Positions 31,987 through 42,233 are shown, counted from the stretch's first letter. The stretch: DNA of 56,362 nt from an uncultured Oscillospiraceae bacterium (GCA_910579775.1 CAJTUE010000008.1:30108-86469); one strand, 5' to 3'. Notes: generated by a model not told the origin, from the sequence alone. Translations and numbers: made by a program.

Positions 31987-32838
31987 TTAATCCTTCTTTT
32001 CCTCCACCATGTGAACATTCAAATGGTCGTAGGTCATCTCAATACCCGCCTGGTCAAAGGCGGCCTTGATCCCTTCGTTCAGGTCGTAGAACACATCCCA
32101 GTAGTCCCCCGCCGCGCACCAGGCCCGCACATGATATTCGATGGCGCTGGCGCCGAAATTGGACACCCGGGCCAAGGGCGCGGGTGTGGGCAGAGTCTTG
32201 GGGTGCTGTCCGATAACGTCGAGTATTGTCGATTTGACCTTCTCCACCGGGGAATCATAGGAGGCGGAGACAGTCAGCTCCACCCGCCGGGTCTCTTCCC
32301 CGGTGATATTTACCAGCTTGGCCTCGGACACCGCCTTGTTGGTAAGATAGACCACCCGGTTATCCGGAGTGAGCAGCTTGGTGTAGACCAGGGTGATGTC
32401 CTCGACCTTGCCCACGGTGCCGTCGGTCTCGATGGTATCTCCCACCTGGAAGGGCCTGGCCCACAGGAGCATCATGCCCCCCGCCAGATTGGACAGCACC
32501 CCCTGCACCGCCAATGACAAGGCCAACCCGGCGATGGAAAGCACTGCCAACAGAGAGGTCACGGGAATACCAATGGCGTCGGCCACGATGAGGATGGAGA
32601 CAAAGATCAGGGCAATATGGGCCAGGGATTTGATGACGGTGTGGAGACTGCGTTCCAGATGGCTACGCTTCAAAAAGCGGTCCAGCGCCGCCATCAGCAG
32701 ACGGCTCACCAGCACACAGCCGACGATGAGTGCCAGGATCCTCACCACGCCCCATAGGCTCAGATCGTCAAAAAAAACCTCCACCGCGGAGAGGGCCTCC
32801 TGGGCGGTCTCCCCCGCCCCTTGGGTATCAATAGGCAT
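31987..32838 (-). CDS. MscS-type mechanosensitive channel
   Basis: A 283-residue small-conductance channel protecting cells from hypo-osmotic shock. It has three N-terminal membrane helices, the pore helix region GIPVTSLLAVLSIAGLALSLAVQGVLSNLAGGMMLL (Ala/Gly-rich TM3), the beta domain (FQVGDTIETDGTVGKVEDITLVYTKL) and the alpha/beta C-terminal domain with VRAWCAAGDYWDVFYDL. I prefer ATG 32838, 6 nt after AAGAAGGA, to the ATG at 32844, which touches it. Confidence 0.93.
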   Translation of the reverse strand: MPIDTQGAGETAQEALSAVEVFFDDLSLWGVVRILALIVGCVLVSRLLMAALDRFLKRSHLERSLHTVIKSLAHIALIFVSILIVADAIGIPVTSLLAVLSIAGLALSLAVQGVLSNLAGGMMLLWARPFQVGDTIETDGTVGKVEDITLVYTKLLTPDNRVVYLTNKAVSEAKLVNITGEETRRVELTVSASYDSPVEKVKSTILDVIGQHPKTLPTPAPLARVSNFGASAIEYHVRAWCAAGDYWDVFYDLNEGIKAAFDQAGIEMTYDHLNVHMVEEKKD

Positions 32839-32871
32839 GGCCATTCCTTCTTTCTGGGGACGTCTCTTTGT

Positions 32872-32908
32872 AAAAAGGCCGCCAGTCGGGATACGACTGG
32901 CGGCCTTG
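32872..32908 (-). terminator. Terminator of the str operon after tuf
   Basis: A 14-bp perfect GC stem with a 5-nt loop and T5 on the minus strand, about 20 bp beyond the tuf stop codon. Confidence 0.92.
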
Positions 32909-32927
32909 GGTGTTCAACGTGCAGGAA

Positions 32928-34130
<1,203 letters not shown>

Positions 34131-34196
34131 TTTTGTTTCCTCCTTGTGTTCCAAAGAAAATATTGGGGGTTTTGGGGTCAGCATACGTTACTGCTG

Positions 34197-34225
34197 ATTG
34201 TATAACACTTTTCGGGAAAAAGCAA
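34197..34225 (-). promoter_or_regulatory. Probable internal promoter of tuf
   Basis: Minus-strand -35 TTGCTT (34220-34225) and -10 TACAAT (34197-34202) with a 17-bp spacer in the fusA-tuf gap. Confidence 0.45.
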
Positions 34226-34250
34226 GCCCCTTTTCAGGAAAACTTGCCAA

Positions 34251-36359
34251 TTACTCCTCGCCGCCCTTACCACGCTGGGCAATGATCTTCTCAGCAATGG
34301 ACTTGGGGATCTCCACATAGCTGTGGGGCTCCATGGTATACTGGCCACGGCCCTGGGTGCGGGAGCGCAGGTCGGTAGCGTAACCGAACATCTCGGACAG
34401 GGGGACAAGGGCGTCCACCTGGGTCGCGCCGGAACGGTTCTCCTGGCCCTGGACCATGCCGCGGCGGGAGGTGAGGTCGCCGATGACGTTGCCGAGGTAA
34501 TCGTCGGGGACGATAACGCTCACCTTCATCACCGGCTCCAGGAGCACGGGGTTGGCCTTGCGGCAGGCCTCCTTAAAAGCCATAGAACCGGCGATCTTAA
34601 AGGCCATTTCAGAGGAGTCCACCTCGTGGTAGGAACCGAAGGTCAGGTGGACCTTCACGTCCTCCACGGGATAGCCGGCCAGCACGCCGGCCTGCATAGC
34701 GCCCTGAATGCCCTGATCCACGGCGGGGATATACTCCTTGGGGATAACGCCGCCGGTGATCTCGTTACTGAACTCATAGCCGGCGCCGGGCTCGTTGGGC
34801 TCCACGGTGATGACCACATGGCCATACTGGCCCTTACCGCCGGACTGGCGGGCATACTTGGTGTCCTGCTTGACGCTCTGGCGGATGGTCTCCTTATAGG
34901 CGACCTGGGGCGCGCCCACGTTGGCCTCCACCTTATACTCGCGGAGCAGACGGTCCACGATGATCTCCAGATGGAGCTCGCCCATGCCGGCAATGATGGT
35001 CTGGCCGGTCTCCTCGTCTGTCCAGGTCCTGAAGGTCGGGTCCTCCTCAGCCAGCTTGCTGAGGGCGATGCCCATCTTCTCCTGGCCGGCCTTGGTCTTA
35101 GGCTCGATAGCCATCTGGATCACGGGATCGGCAAACTCCATGGACTCCAGGATGATGGGATGCTTCTCATCACACAGGGTGTCGCCGGTGGTGGAGTTCT
35201 TCAGGCCGATGACGGCGGCGATGTCGCCGGCGTAGACCTGCTCGATGTCCTCCCGGTGGTTGGCGTGCATCTGGAGGATGCGGCCGATGCGCTCCTTCTG
35301 ATTCTTGGTGGAGTTCAGAACGCTGGTGCCGGTGTTCAGGATACCGGAGTAGACGCGCACAAAGGACAGACGGCCCACGAAGGGGTCGGTGGCGATCTTG
35401 AAGGCCAGAGCGGAGAAAGGCGCCTCGTCAGAGGCGGGACGGGAATCGGTCTCGTCGGTTTCGGGATTCACACCCTCGATGGCGGGGATATCCACGGGGG
35501 AGGGCATATAGTCCACGATGGCGTCCAGCAACTTCTGCACGCCCTTGTTCTTATAGGACGTGCCGCAGGTGACGGGCACCATCTCGTTGGCGATGGTGGC
35601 CTTGCGGATGACCTTGCGGATCAGCTCCTGGGGAACGGGCTTGTCCTCCATCATCAGCTCCATGACCTCGTCGTCCAGCATGGATACGGCGTCCATGAGC
35701 TTCTCACGGTACTCGTTGGCCAGGTCCACCATGTCGGTGGGGATCTCCTCCACCCGCATGTCCTGCCCCATCTCGTCGTAGTAGATGTCGGCGTCCATCT
35801 CCACCAGGTCGATGATGCCCTTGAAGGTATCCTCCTTGCCGATGGGGAGCTGGATGGGCACGGCGTTGCACTTGAGGCGGTCATGGATCATGTCCAGGAC
35901 GTGGAAAAAGTCCGCGCCCATGATGTCCATCTTGTTGACGTAGATCATGCGGGGCACCTTGTAGGTGTCCGCCTGACGCCACACCGTCTCAGACTGGGGC
36001 TCCACACCGCCCTTGGCGCACATGACGGTCACAGAGCCGTCCAGCACGCGCAGGGAGCGCTCCACCTCCACGGTGAAGTCCACGTGGCCCGGGGTGTCGA
36101 TGATGTTCAGACGGGTCTGGGGGAACTGATCCTTCGTCCCTTTCCAATAACAGGTGGTGGCGGCGGAGGTGATGGTGATGCCGCGCTCCTGCTCCTGGGC
36201 CATCCAGTCCATGGTGGCGGTGCCATCATGGGTCTCACCGATCTTGTAGTTCACGCCGGTGTAGAACAGGATGCGCTCGGTGGTGGTGGTCTTGCCCGCG
36301 TCGATGTGGGCCATGATGCCGATATTTCTGGTGTTCTCTAAGCTAACTTTTCTAGGCAT
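34251..36359 (-). CDS. fusA: Elongation factor G
   Basis: A 702-residue translocation GTPase. N-terminal G domain with AHIDAGKTTTTERILFYTG, DTPGHVDFTVEVERSLRVLDG and NKMDIMGADF, then domain II and domains III-V ending in MEPHSYVEIPKSIAEKIIAQRGK. Length and motif set are those of canonical EF-G rather than the EF-G2 or TetM paralogues. It follows rpsG by 17 bp in the str operon. Confidence 0.99.
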   Translation of the reverse strand: MPRKVSLENTRNIGIMAHIDAGKTTTTERILFYTGVNYKIGETHDGTATMDWMAQEQERGITITSAATTCYWKGTKDQFPQTRLNIIDTPGHVDFTVEVERSLRVLDGSVTVMCAKGGVEPQSETVWRQADTYKVPRMIYVNKMDIMGADFFHVLDMIHDRLKCNAVPIQLPIGKEDTFKGIIDLVEMDADIYYDEMGQDMRVEEIPTDMVDLANEYREKLMDAVSMLDDEVMELMMEDKPVPQELIRKVIRKATIANEMVPVTCGTSYKNKGVQKLLDAIVDYMPSPVDIPAIEGVNPETDETDSRPASDEAPFSALAFKIATDPFVGRLSFVRVYSGILNTGTSVLNSTKNQKERIGRILQMHANHREDIEQVYAGDIAAVIGLKNSTTGDTLCDEKHPIILESMEFADPVIQMAIEPKTKAGQEKMGIALSKLAEEDPTFRTWTDEETGQTIIAGMGELHLEIIVDRLLREYKVEANVGAPQVAYKETIRQSVKQDTKYARQSGGKGQYGHVVITVEPNEPGAGYEFSNEITGGVIPKEYIPAVDQGIQGAMQAGVLAGYPVEDVKVHLTFGSYHEVDSSEMAFKIAGSMAFKEACRKANPVLLEPVMKVSVIVPDDYLGNVIGDLTSRRGMVQGQENRSGATQVDALVPLSEMFGYATDLRSRTQGRGQYTMEPHSYVEIPKSIAEKIIAQRGKGGEE

Positions 36360-36376
36360 ATCGCAAACTCCTCGAC

Positions 36377-36847
36377 TTACCAGCGGTAGTGGGCAAACGC
36401 CTGGTTTGCCTCGGCCATCTTATGGGTGTCCTCACGCTTCTTCACGGCGGCGCCAGTGTTGTTGGCGGCGTCCATGATCTCAGCGGCCAGCCGCTCCTTC
36501 ATGGTCTTCTCGCCCCGGGCGCGGGAATAGGTGGTCAGCCACCGGAGCCCCAGGGTCTGACGCCGCTCAGGGCGGACCTCCATAGGCACCTGGTAGGTGG
36601 AGCCGCCCACGCGGCGGGACTTGGTTTCCAGAGACGGCATGATGTTTTCCAAAGCGGCGGTAAACACCTCAAGGGGCTCCTTATCGGTCTTCTCCTTGAT
36701 GATGTCGAACGCGCCGTAGACGACCTTCTGGGCGACGCCCTTCTTGCCGTCGAGCATGATGCTGTTGGTGAGCTTGGTGACTAAGACGGATTGATACAGC
36801 GGGTCGGGCAAAACCTCCCGCTTGGGTACGTTTCCTCTTCTGGGCAC
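36377..36847 (-). CDS. rpsG: 30S ribosomal protein S7
   Basis: A 156-residue primary 16S rRNA-binding protein of the small-subunit head, exactly the usual length when read from GTG 36847 (PRRGNVPKREVLPDP). AAGGAGGG lies 8 nt upstream. Family segments TKLTNSIMLDGKKGVAQKVVYGAFD, GGSTYQVPMEVRPERRQTLGLRWL and a C-terminal ANQAFAHYRW are present. A 264-bp spacer with structured elements separates it from rpsL, which is unusual for this pair. Confidence 0.98.
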   Translation of the reverse strand: MPRRGNVPKREVLPDPLYQSVLVTKLTNSIMLDGKKGVAQKVVYGAFDIIKEKTDKEPLEVFTAALENIMPSLETKSRRVGGSTYQVPMEVRPERRQTLGLRWLTTYSRARGEKTMKERLAAEIMDAANNTGAAVKKREDTHKMAEANQAFAHYRW

Positions 36848-36896
36848 TTCGCTTCCCTCCTTCATATAAAGATGAATTTCACAGGTACTCGAAGCG

Positions 36897-37018
36897 TTGA
36901 CCTGCGTCTCGTCGTGCCATACTGCGTTGCGTGGCCCCTCGCCGCGGGTCACATACACAAAGTATGCTCCCCTTGCTCGGGTCAGCGCGCCTTGTCTGGC
37001 ACAACGATACTTGGTCAA
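36897..37018. repeat. 122-nt inverted-repeat element inside the str operon
   Basis: The element is bounded by TTGACC/GGTCAA inverted termini (36897-36902 and 37013-37018), has inner arms TCGTCGTGCCA (36909-36919) and TGGCACAACGA (36997-37007, one mismatch) and a central hairpin at 36952-36966 (CATAC/GTATG). In the transcript it would fold into a long rod. It looks like a miniature mobile element or a structured RNA. Confidence 0.55.
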
Positions 37019-37030
37019 TGGTTCGTGGAT

Positions 37031-37075
37031 GCCAAGCCGAGGACGTACCCTATATAGAGTACGCGCGGCTTAGGC
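37031..37075. promoter_or_regulatory. Second hairpin in the rpsL-rpsG spacer
   Basis: Outer arms AAGCCG (37034-37039) and CGGCTT (37066-37071), extended by GCC/GGC, enclose a near-palindrome CGTACCCTATATAGAGTACG (37044-37063). No T run follows on either strand, so it is not an ordinary terminator. Confidence 0.5.
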
Positions 37076-37111
37076 TGCGCGGGGATAAACTTGTGGCTTT
37101 GGGCGGCTGAA

Positions 37112-37534
37112 TTACTTCTTACCGGCCTTGGGACGCTTCGCGCCATACTTGGAGCGGGCCTGCATACGGCCGTTGACGCCCTGGGTATCCAGAGTGCCGC
37201 GGATGATGTGGTAACGAACGCCGGGCAGGTCCTTGACACGGCCGCCGCGGATCATGACCACACTGTGCTCCTGCAGGTTATGGCCGACGCCGGGGATATA
37301 GGCGGTGACCTCGTAGCCGTTGGTGAGCTTCACACGGGCGATCTTACGAAGGGCCGAGTTAGGCTTCTTGGGGGTAGAGGTACGAACGGCGGTGCACACC
37401 CCTCTCTTCTGAGGGCTGGGCAGGTCGGTCTCCCGGTTCTTGATGGTGTTCAGGCCAAACTGCATGGCGGGAGCGGTGGACTTGTAAGTGGCGCTCTTGC
37501 GTCCCTTACGCACCAGCTGGTTGAACGTAGGCAT
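37112..37534 (-). CDS. rpsL: 30S ribosomal protein S12
   Basis: A 140-residue decoding-centre protein. It has the conserved TPKKPNSALRKIARVKLTNG loop, where mutations of the first lysines give streptomycin resistance (wild-type Lys residues here), and GVGHNLQEHSVVMIRGGRVKDLPGVRYHIIRG. ATG 37534 follows AGGAGG. It heads the str operon behind a near-consensus promoter. Confidence 0.99.
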   Translation of the reverse strand: MPTFNQLVRKGRKSATYKSTAPAMQFGLNTIKNRETDLPSPQKRGVCTAVRTSTPKKPNSALRKIARVKLTNGYEVTAYIPGVGHNLQEHSVVMIRGGRVKDLPGVRYHIIRGTLDTQGVNGRMQARSKYGAKRPKAGKK

Positions 37535-37650
37535 AGTTCTCCTCCTTTCTTCACTTTTTATTGTTTATTTTAACGGAAAATCCAGAGGATTATTCCATTA
37601 AAACCATAGTATACGCAAATGGGCGCAATAACCCCATAGCGCAATTTGGT

Positions 37651-37679
37651 ATTATAGCACAGCGATCCCCCGCCGTCAA
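37651..37679 (-). promoter_or_regulatory. str operon promoter
   Basis: Minus-strand -35 TTGACG (37674-37679) and -10 TATAAT (37651-37656) with a 17-bp spacer, about 115 bp before rpsL. The leader between is AT-rich. Confidence 0.7.
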
Positions 37680-37695
37680 GTAAAAATCCCCTGGT

Positions 37696-39111
37696 TTACC
37701 GCCGATTTCGCCGGGAGCGGCCACGGTAGCCCTTGGCATGGCCCTCGTAGCGCGTCCTGCGCTTGCCCAGCACCCCGAAGCGGAGGGTGAGCAGCACCAG
37801 CGCCACCCCCAGCACCACCAGAGCGATCCGTACCAGGGGCTTGGCAAAGAAATCCTTCACCGCCTTCAGGTTGCTCAACAGCTCGCTTCGCTCCGCGTCT
37901 GCCGCCGCCACCAGCTTGACGGTGCCGTAGACCATGTCGCCGTTGCGGACGGTGACCTCTCCCAGCTCCTGCCCCGTCTTCACGGGGGCCTCCACGCTGC
38001 TTTGATACAAGGTCACATCCCGCTGAAATTCCGCCGGGTCCAGATCCTTGGGGAGAATAGCGGTGATGGCGCCCTGGGGCTTCACCGCCACGGCGGTCAT
38101 ATCGCTGGAGAGGGTCACCCCCACCTCCGCCAGGGGGACGGCAGAGTCCAGCATGGTGCACTCCGCAAAGCTGTCAAAGCCCCACTCCAGCAGCCGCTTG
38201 CTCTCGGTAAACACCACCCGGGTGCGCTTGCCGCTCTCGTCCACGATGTCCTCCGTCCCCAGCAAAACGCAGATCAGGGTCCGCTCTCCCCGCTTCGCCG
38301 CGGAGACCAGGCACTTCCCCGCCGCGCTGGTGGTACCCGTCTTCACGCCGATGGCACGGGGATAGACATACCTGCCGTCGTAGATGGGCAGCAGCAGGGC
38401 GTTGGTGCTGGAAAACCGCCGCTCGCCGCTGAGGTTGGTGGCGGGCACGGTGTGGTTCTTGGTGGACACCAGGGTGGCAAAGGTCTCGTTCTGGAGCGCC
38501 AGCCGGGTCAGAACGGCGATGTCCCGGGCGGTGGTGTAGTGCTCCTCGGCGTGGAGGCCGTGGGCGTTGACATAGTGGGTACCCGTCAGCCCCAGTTCCT
38601 CCGAGCGGTGGTTCATCAGGGAGACGAAGGAGGGCACGTCTCCCGCTACCGCCACGGCCAGGACGTTGCAGGCGTCGTTGGCGGAGGCCACCAGCGCGCA
38701 GTAAAGAAGCTCCAGGACGTTGATCTCCTCCCCCACCTTCAGGTTCTGGCTGGTGCCCCCCAGCTCCAGGTCTGCGTCAAACCCCTCCGGTACGGTGACC
38801 ACCCGGTCCAGGGAGAGCTCTCCCCGGTCCACCGCCTCTAAGGTGAGCAGAGCGGTCATGATCTTGGTGATGGAGGCGGGGTAGTTCTTGTCCTCCCCGT
38901 GGAGATCATAGAGCACCGTCCCCGTCTCGGCATCCATCAGCAGGGCGGCCTTGCACGCCGGGGTCTCCAGGGCGGTCAGCAGCTCGCTGACCTGCACCGG
39001 CTTTGGGGTGGGCGCGGGGGTAGGCGTTGGATCCGGCTCCTTGGCCGCCAGGGCGTTCAGCGGAGTCAGGCACAGCAAAAGGGTCAAAAACAAAGCAATG
39101 TATTTTCTCAT
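37696..39111 (-). CDS. DacF-type D-alanyl-D-alanine carboxypeptidase
   Basis: A 471-residue low-molecular-weight penicillin-binding protein (peptidase S11) trimming the terminal D-Ala of peptidoglycan stems. It has a signal peptide (1-22), a Thr/Pro linker, then S80-x-x-K83 (SITK), S143-A-N145 and K257-T-G259 (KTGTT), a C-terminal PBP5-like domain, a membrane anchor (about 432-450) and a basic tail. Length fits DacF/DacB of spore formers. ATG 39111 is opposite comEA across a short gap. Confidence 0.93.
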   Translation of the reverse strand: MRKYIALFLTLLLCLTPLNALAAKEPDPTPTPAPTPKPVQVSELLTALETPACKAALLMDAETGTVLYDLHGEDKNYPASITKIMTALLTLEAVDRGELSLDRVVTVPEGFDADLELGGTSQNLKVGEEINVLELLYCALVASANDACNVLAVAVAGDVPSFVSLMNHRSEELGLTGTHYVNAHGLHAEEHYTTARDIAVLTRLALQNETFATLVSTKNHTVPATNLSGERRFSSTNALLLPIYDGRYVYPRAIGVKTGTTSAAGKCLVSAAKRGERTLICVLLGTEDIVDESGKRTRVVFTESKRLLEWGFDSFAECTMLDSAVPLAEVGVTLSSDMTAVAVKPQGAITAILPKDLDPAEFQRDVTLYQSSVEAPVKTGQELGEVTVRNGDMVYGTVKLVAAADAERSELLSNLKAVKDFFAKPLVRIALVVLGVALVLLTLRFGVLGKRRTRYEGHAKGYRGRSRRNRR

Positions 39112-39226
39112 GGTAAATTCTCCGATTATATGTTATAATGTCTCTGTCTTCCGGGTCCGCCGGAGGCGAATAATTGATTATATCATTCCCCGCTTGATTT
39201 GACAACGCTTGGGAGGTGACAAAGCG

Positions 39227-39619
39227 GTGACAGTTTCCAAGGCCGAAAAGGCAGCCCTTGCCCTGTGCGCCGCCTTTGTCCTTTTCTTTGCCGGATGGTT
39301 TGCCGGGGAGCTGCGCCGGGACGAGTCCTATACCGTCACCTCCGACGCCCTCTTCCCCGCCGACGCTACCCCTGCGCCGCCTCAGTCCACCTTTGTCTCC
39401 GACGTTCTGGTGGATCTGAATACCGCCCAGCTGGACGACCTCACCGGCTTGCCCGGCATTGGTGAGGCCAAAGCCCAGGCCATCCTGGACTACCGCCGGG
39501 AGCACGGTCCCTTCCGGCGGGTGGAGGATATCATGCAGATCAAGGGGATCGGGGAAGGCATCTTCCAACAGCTGGAGCCTTACATCACCCTTACTGACGA
39601 AGGAGGTCAGACGCCGTGA
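39227..39619 (+). CDS. comEA: ComEA-like DNA-binding protein
   Basis: A 130-residue membrane-anchored protein: N-terminal transmembrane helix (about 8-28), a short Pro/Thr linker, and a helix-hairpin-helix pair (about 62-125, with VDLNTAQLDDLTGLPGIGEAKAQAILDYRREHGPF and IKGIGEGIFQQLEPYI). ComEA binds incoming double-stranded DNA in natural transformation; no comEB or comEC lies here. GTG 39227 follows GGGAGGTGAC with a 6-nt gap. Its end overlaps the next start (GTGA). Confidence 0.9.
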   Translation: MTVSKAEKAALALCAAFVLFFAGWFAGELRRDESYTVTSDALFPADATPAPPQSTFVSDVLVDLNTAQLDDLTGLPGIGEAKAQAILDYRREHGPFRRVEDIMQIKGIGEGIFQQLEPYITLTDEGGQTP

Positions 39620-40302
39620 AGATCCTGGTGGTAGACGACGAGCAAGTGCTGGTCAAGGGCATCAAATTCAACCTGGAAAACGAGGGCTACGAGGTAGAGG
39701 TGGGCTACGACGGCTGCCGCGCCGTGGAGCTGGCCCGGGAGGGGAGCTTCGACCTCATCATCCTGGACCTGATGATGCCCAAGCTGGACGGTCTTCAGGC
39801 CTGTCTGGCCATTCGGGAGTTTTCCACTGTGCCCATCATCATGCTCACCGCCAAAAGCGAGGACGCCGACAAGCTCATCGGCTTTGAAAGCGGTGCGGAC
39901 GACTATATTACCAAGCCCTTCAACCTTCTGGAGCTGAAGGCCCGCATCCGGGCCATCCTCCGCCGGGGCGGCGCCCAGCGCCAGGAAAAGCCGGAGGACG
40001 AACGACTGGTTCGGGGCCATGTAGTGCTCGCCCCCTCCCAACGAGCCGCATGGAAGGACGGCGAGGCAGTGGAGCTGACCGCCAAGGAATTTGACCTGAT
40101 GGAATTTCTGATGAGCAACCCCGGCAAGGTCTACGCCCGCTCGGCCCTGCTGGATCTGGTGTGGGGCTACGAGTACGCCGGGGAGGAGCGCACCGTGGAC
40201 GTCCACATCCGCCGTCTGCGGGAAAAGCTGGAACGGGACAGCGCCAACCCGGAGCTGATTCTGACGAAATGGGGTGTGGGCTATTACCTCAAAAACAACT
40301 GA
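39616..40302 (+). CDS. OmpR/PhoB-family response regulator
   Basis: A 228-residue response regulator. The receiver domain (1-115) has Asp7-Asp8-Glu9, phospho-acceptor Asp51 (LDLMMP) and a conserved Lys in MLTAKSE; the C-terminal winged helix (about 130-228) has ELTAKEFDLMEFLMSNPGKVYARSALLDLVWGYEY and RTVDVHIRRLREKLE. It is translationally coupled to comEA (GTGA overlap) and overlaps the kinase gene by 29 nt. WalR/PhoP-like in form; the regulated genes cannot be told from sequence. Confidence 0.93.
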   Translation: MKILVVDDEQVLVKGIKFNLENEGYEVEVGYDGCRAVELAREGSFDLIILDLMMPKLDGLQACLAIREFSTVPIIMLTAKSEDADKLIGFESGADDYITKPFNLLELKARIRAILRRGGAQRQEKPEDERLVRGHVVLAPSQRAAWKDGEAVELTAKEFDLMEFLMSNPGKVYARSALLDLVWGYEYAGEERTVDVHIRRLREKLERDSANPELILTKWGVGYYLKNN

Positions 40303-41743
40303 ATCCCGGCAGGAGGGACGGCGGCTCCATCTGGGCCTCCAGTTCAAATTTGCCGCCACCTATATCCTGCTCATCGCCGCGGTGCTCCTCTTTCTCAACA
40401 CCTACCCCGTCCTCTCCAGTCAGGAGCTGATCTTCCGCGGCAAGCGGGACACTCTGCGCAGCCAGGCCTCCCTGCTCTCCTCCGGCCTCAGTGGCCTGGA
40501 CGAGATCACCGCTTCCGGCGCGGGGCAGCTGATGGAGCAGCTCTCCCTTCACAACCTCACCCAGGTGGTCATCACCGACGGCGCGGGCACAGTGGTCTAC
40601 GACACCGACCGATCCGCCCAGTCCGTCGGCATCCCCTGTGCCTGGCCCGAGCTGAACACCGCCCTCGCCCAGGGGGTAGACGTCTTTCACCCCGCCTTTC
40701 ACGGCGGTGCCTTTCAAAGCCGTGCCGCCGTCCCGGTGACGGTGGGCGGACAGGTAGTGGGCGGCGTTTGCCTCTTTGAATACGACGCCGACCAGGGTTC
40801 CCTGCTGCTGGACCTTCAGCGCAACCTGCGCAGTATCTCCCTGGTGGTGTGCGCCTTGGCCATCGCCGTGAGCCTCTTCCTCTCCAAGGCCCTCACCCGC
40901 CGTATCGGGCGGTTGCTGCAGGGTATCCGCACCGTGCGGGAGGGGGAGTGCTCCCACCGGGTCAAGACCTCCGGCCACGACGAGCTGGCCCAGCTGGGCC
41001 AGGAGTTCAACCAGCTTACCACCCGTCTTCAGACCACCGAGGAGGTGCGGCGGCGTTTTGTCTCCGACGCCTCCCACGAGTTGAAGACCCCTCTGGCCTC
41101 TATTCGGCTCCTCACCGACTCCATTCTCCAGGCGGACAACATGGAGGAGGACACTATGCGGGAGTTCATCGGTGACGTGAACCAGGAGGCGGAGCGGCTC
41201 ACTCGCATCACCGAAAAGCTCCTCACCCTCACCCGCATGGACAGCGCCCCCGCCTCCCCCGAGCCGATTGCCCCCACCAAGCCGGCCCCCGTCATCCGCA
41301 AGGCCGGACACATGCTGGAGCCTCTGGCCGCCCAGAGCGAGGTCAAGCTGGTGTATCATCTTGAGGAGGACTGCTCCGTCCCCTGTAGTGAGGACGACCT
41401 CTACCAGATCGCCTTTAACCTTATGGAGAATGCCGTAAAGTATAACCTCCCCGGCGGCACGGTCATTGTCACTCTGGCAGGGACGAGGGAGGGAACGGTA
41501 CTCAAGGTGGAGGACACCGGCGTGGGCGTTCCCGAGGAGGACCTCAACCGCATCTTTGAACGGTTCTACCGGGTGGATAAGGCCCGCTCCCGGGCTGCCG
41601 GGGGCACCGGTCTGGGCCTGTCCATCGTCCAGGACACCGTACGCTCCTGCGGCGGCACCGTGGAAGCCCGCCCCCGGGAGGGCGGCCCCGGCACCGCCTT
41701 TGTGGTCACCTTCCCCCTGCCCGACCCACAAACGCAAAATTAA
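40274..41743 (+). CDS. PhoR/ResE-like sensor histidine kinase
   Basis: A membrane sensor kinase of about 489 residues. The order is TM1 (about 25-45), an extracytoplasmic sensor region (about 46-180), TM2, HAMP (about 200-255), HisKA with His near 268 (FVSDASHELKTPLASIR), and HATPase_c with NLMENAVKYNLP, DTGVGVPEEDLNRIFERFYR and GGTGLGLSIV. It should phosphorylate the preceding regulator. The start is uncertain: GTG 40274 overlaps the regulator by 29 nt, while AGGAGGG at 40309-40315 is followed only by non-standard codons in frame, so a rare start such as CTG is possible. Confidence 0.9.
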   Translation: MWAITSKTTESRQEGRRLHLGLQFKFAATYILLIAAVLLFLNTYPVLSSQELIFRGKRDTLRSQASLLSSGLSGLDEITASGAGQLMEQLSLHNLTQVVITDGAGTVVYDTDRSAQSVGIPCAWPELNTALAQGVDVFHPAFHGGAFQSRAAVPVTVGGQVVGGVCLFEYDADQGSLLLDLQRNLRSISLVVCALAIAVSLFLSKALTRRIGRLLQGIRTVREGECSHRVKTSGHDELAQLGQEFNQLTTRLQTTEEVRRRFVSDASHELKTPLASIRLLTDSILQADNMEEDTMREFIGDVNQEAERLTRITEKLLTLTRMDSAPASPEPIAPTKPAPVIRKAGHMLEPLAAQSEVKLVYHLEEDCSVPCSEDDLYQIAFNLMENAVKYNLPGGTVIVTLAGTREGTVLKVEDTGVGVPEEDLNRIFERFYRVDKARSRAAGGTGLGLSIVQDTVRSCGGTVEARPREGGPGTAFVVTFPLPDPQTQN

Positions 41744-41781
41744 AGTTTTCTCTAAAGGAAATTAATTTTCCCTCTTTTCTC

Positions 41782-41810
41782 TTGTATCTTTAGGGAACCC
41801 ATAGTACAAT
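41782..41810 (+). promoter_or_regulatory. Promoter of the small acidic protein gene
   Basis: -35 TTGTAT (41782-41787) and -10 TACAAT (41805-41810) with a 17-bp spacer. Confidence 0.5.
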
Positions 41811-41857
41811 AACCGCGTAAGATATCCCGAGCGATCACTAACAAGGAGGTATGACCC

Positions 41858-42211
41858 ATGGATTTTGAAGCGTTGAAAAGCAAAGTGACCGAGATGGCCC
41901 AGAGCGGCGTGTCCAAGGCCAAGGAAATGGTGGAGATCGGCAAGCTTAAGGTGAACAACGCCACCGAGGCCGACGCCATCCGCAAGGCCTACGCCGAGAT
42001 CGGCAAGCTCTATTTCGCCCAGCACGGCATGGACCCCGAACCCGCCTACGCCGCCCTGTGCGCCAAGATCGTAGAGAGCAAGGAGCGCATCGCCTACAAC
42101 GACGAGCGCATCACCGACATCAAGTCCGCCGCCAACCTGGCCGACGCCGACATCGCCGCCATGGACGCCGAGCTGTCCCTGGACGACCCCGACGACGACC
42201 TGGAGCTGTAA
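41858..42211 (+). CDS. Small acidic helical protein of unknown function
   Basis: A 117-residue soluble protein, mostly helical, opening MDFEALKSKVTEMAQSGVSKAKEMVEIGKLK, with a central HGMDPEPAYAALCAKIVESKERIAYNDERI and a very acidic tail of repeated Asp. No signal or membrane segment and no catalytic motif. ATG 41858 follows AAGGAGGT. It is monocistronic with promoter and terminator. Similar proteins in Clostridia often carry a C-terminal zinc ribbon that is absent here. Confidence 0.8.
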   Translation: MDFEALKSKVTEMAQSGVSKAKEMVEIGKLKVNNATEADAIRKAYAEIGKLYFAQHGMDPEPAYAALCAKIVESKERIAYNDERITDIKSAANLADADIAAMDAELSLDDPDDDLEL

Positions 42212-42233
42212 GCTTTCCTACACATCTAACAAG

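Noticed and set aside
37034..37071. Rho-independent terminator between rpsL and rpsG
   Set aside because: No T run follows, and rpsG-fusA-tuf need read-through.
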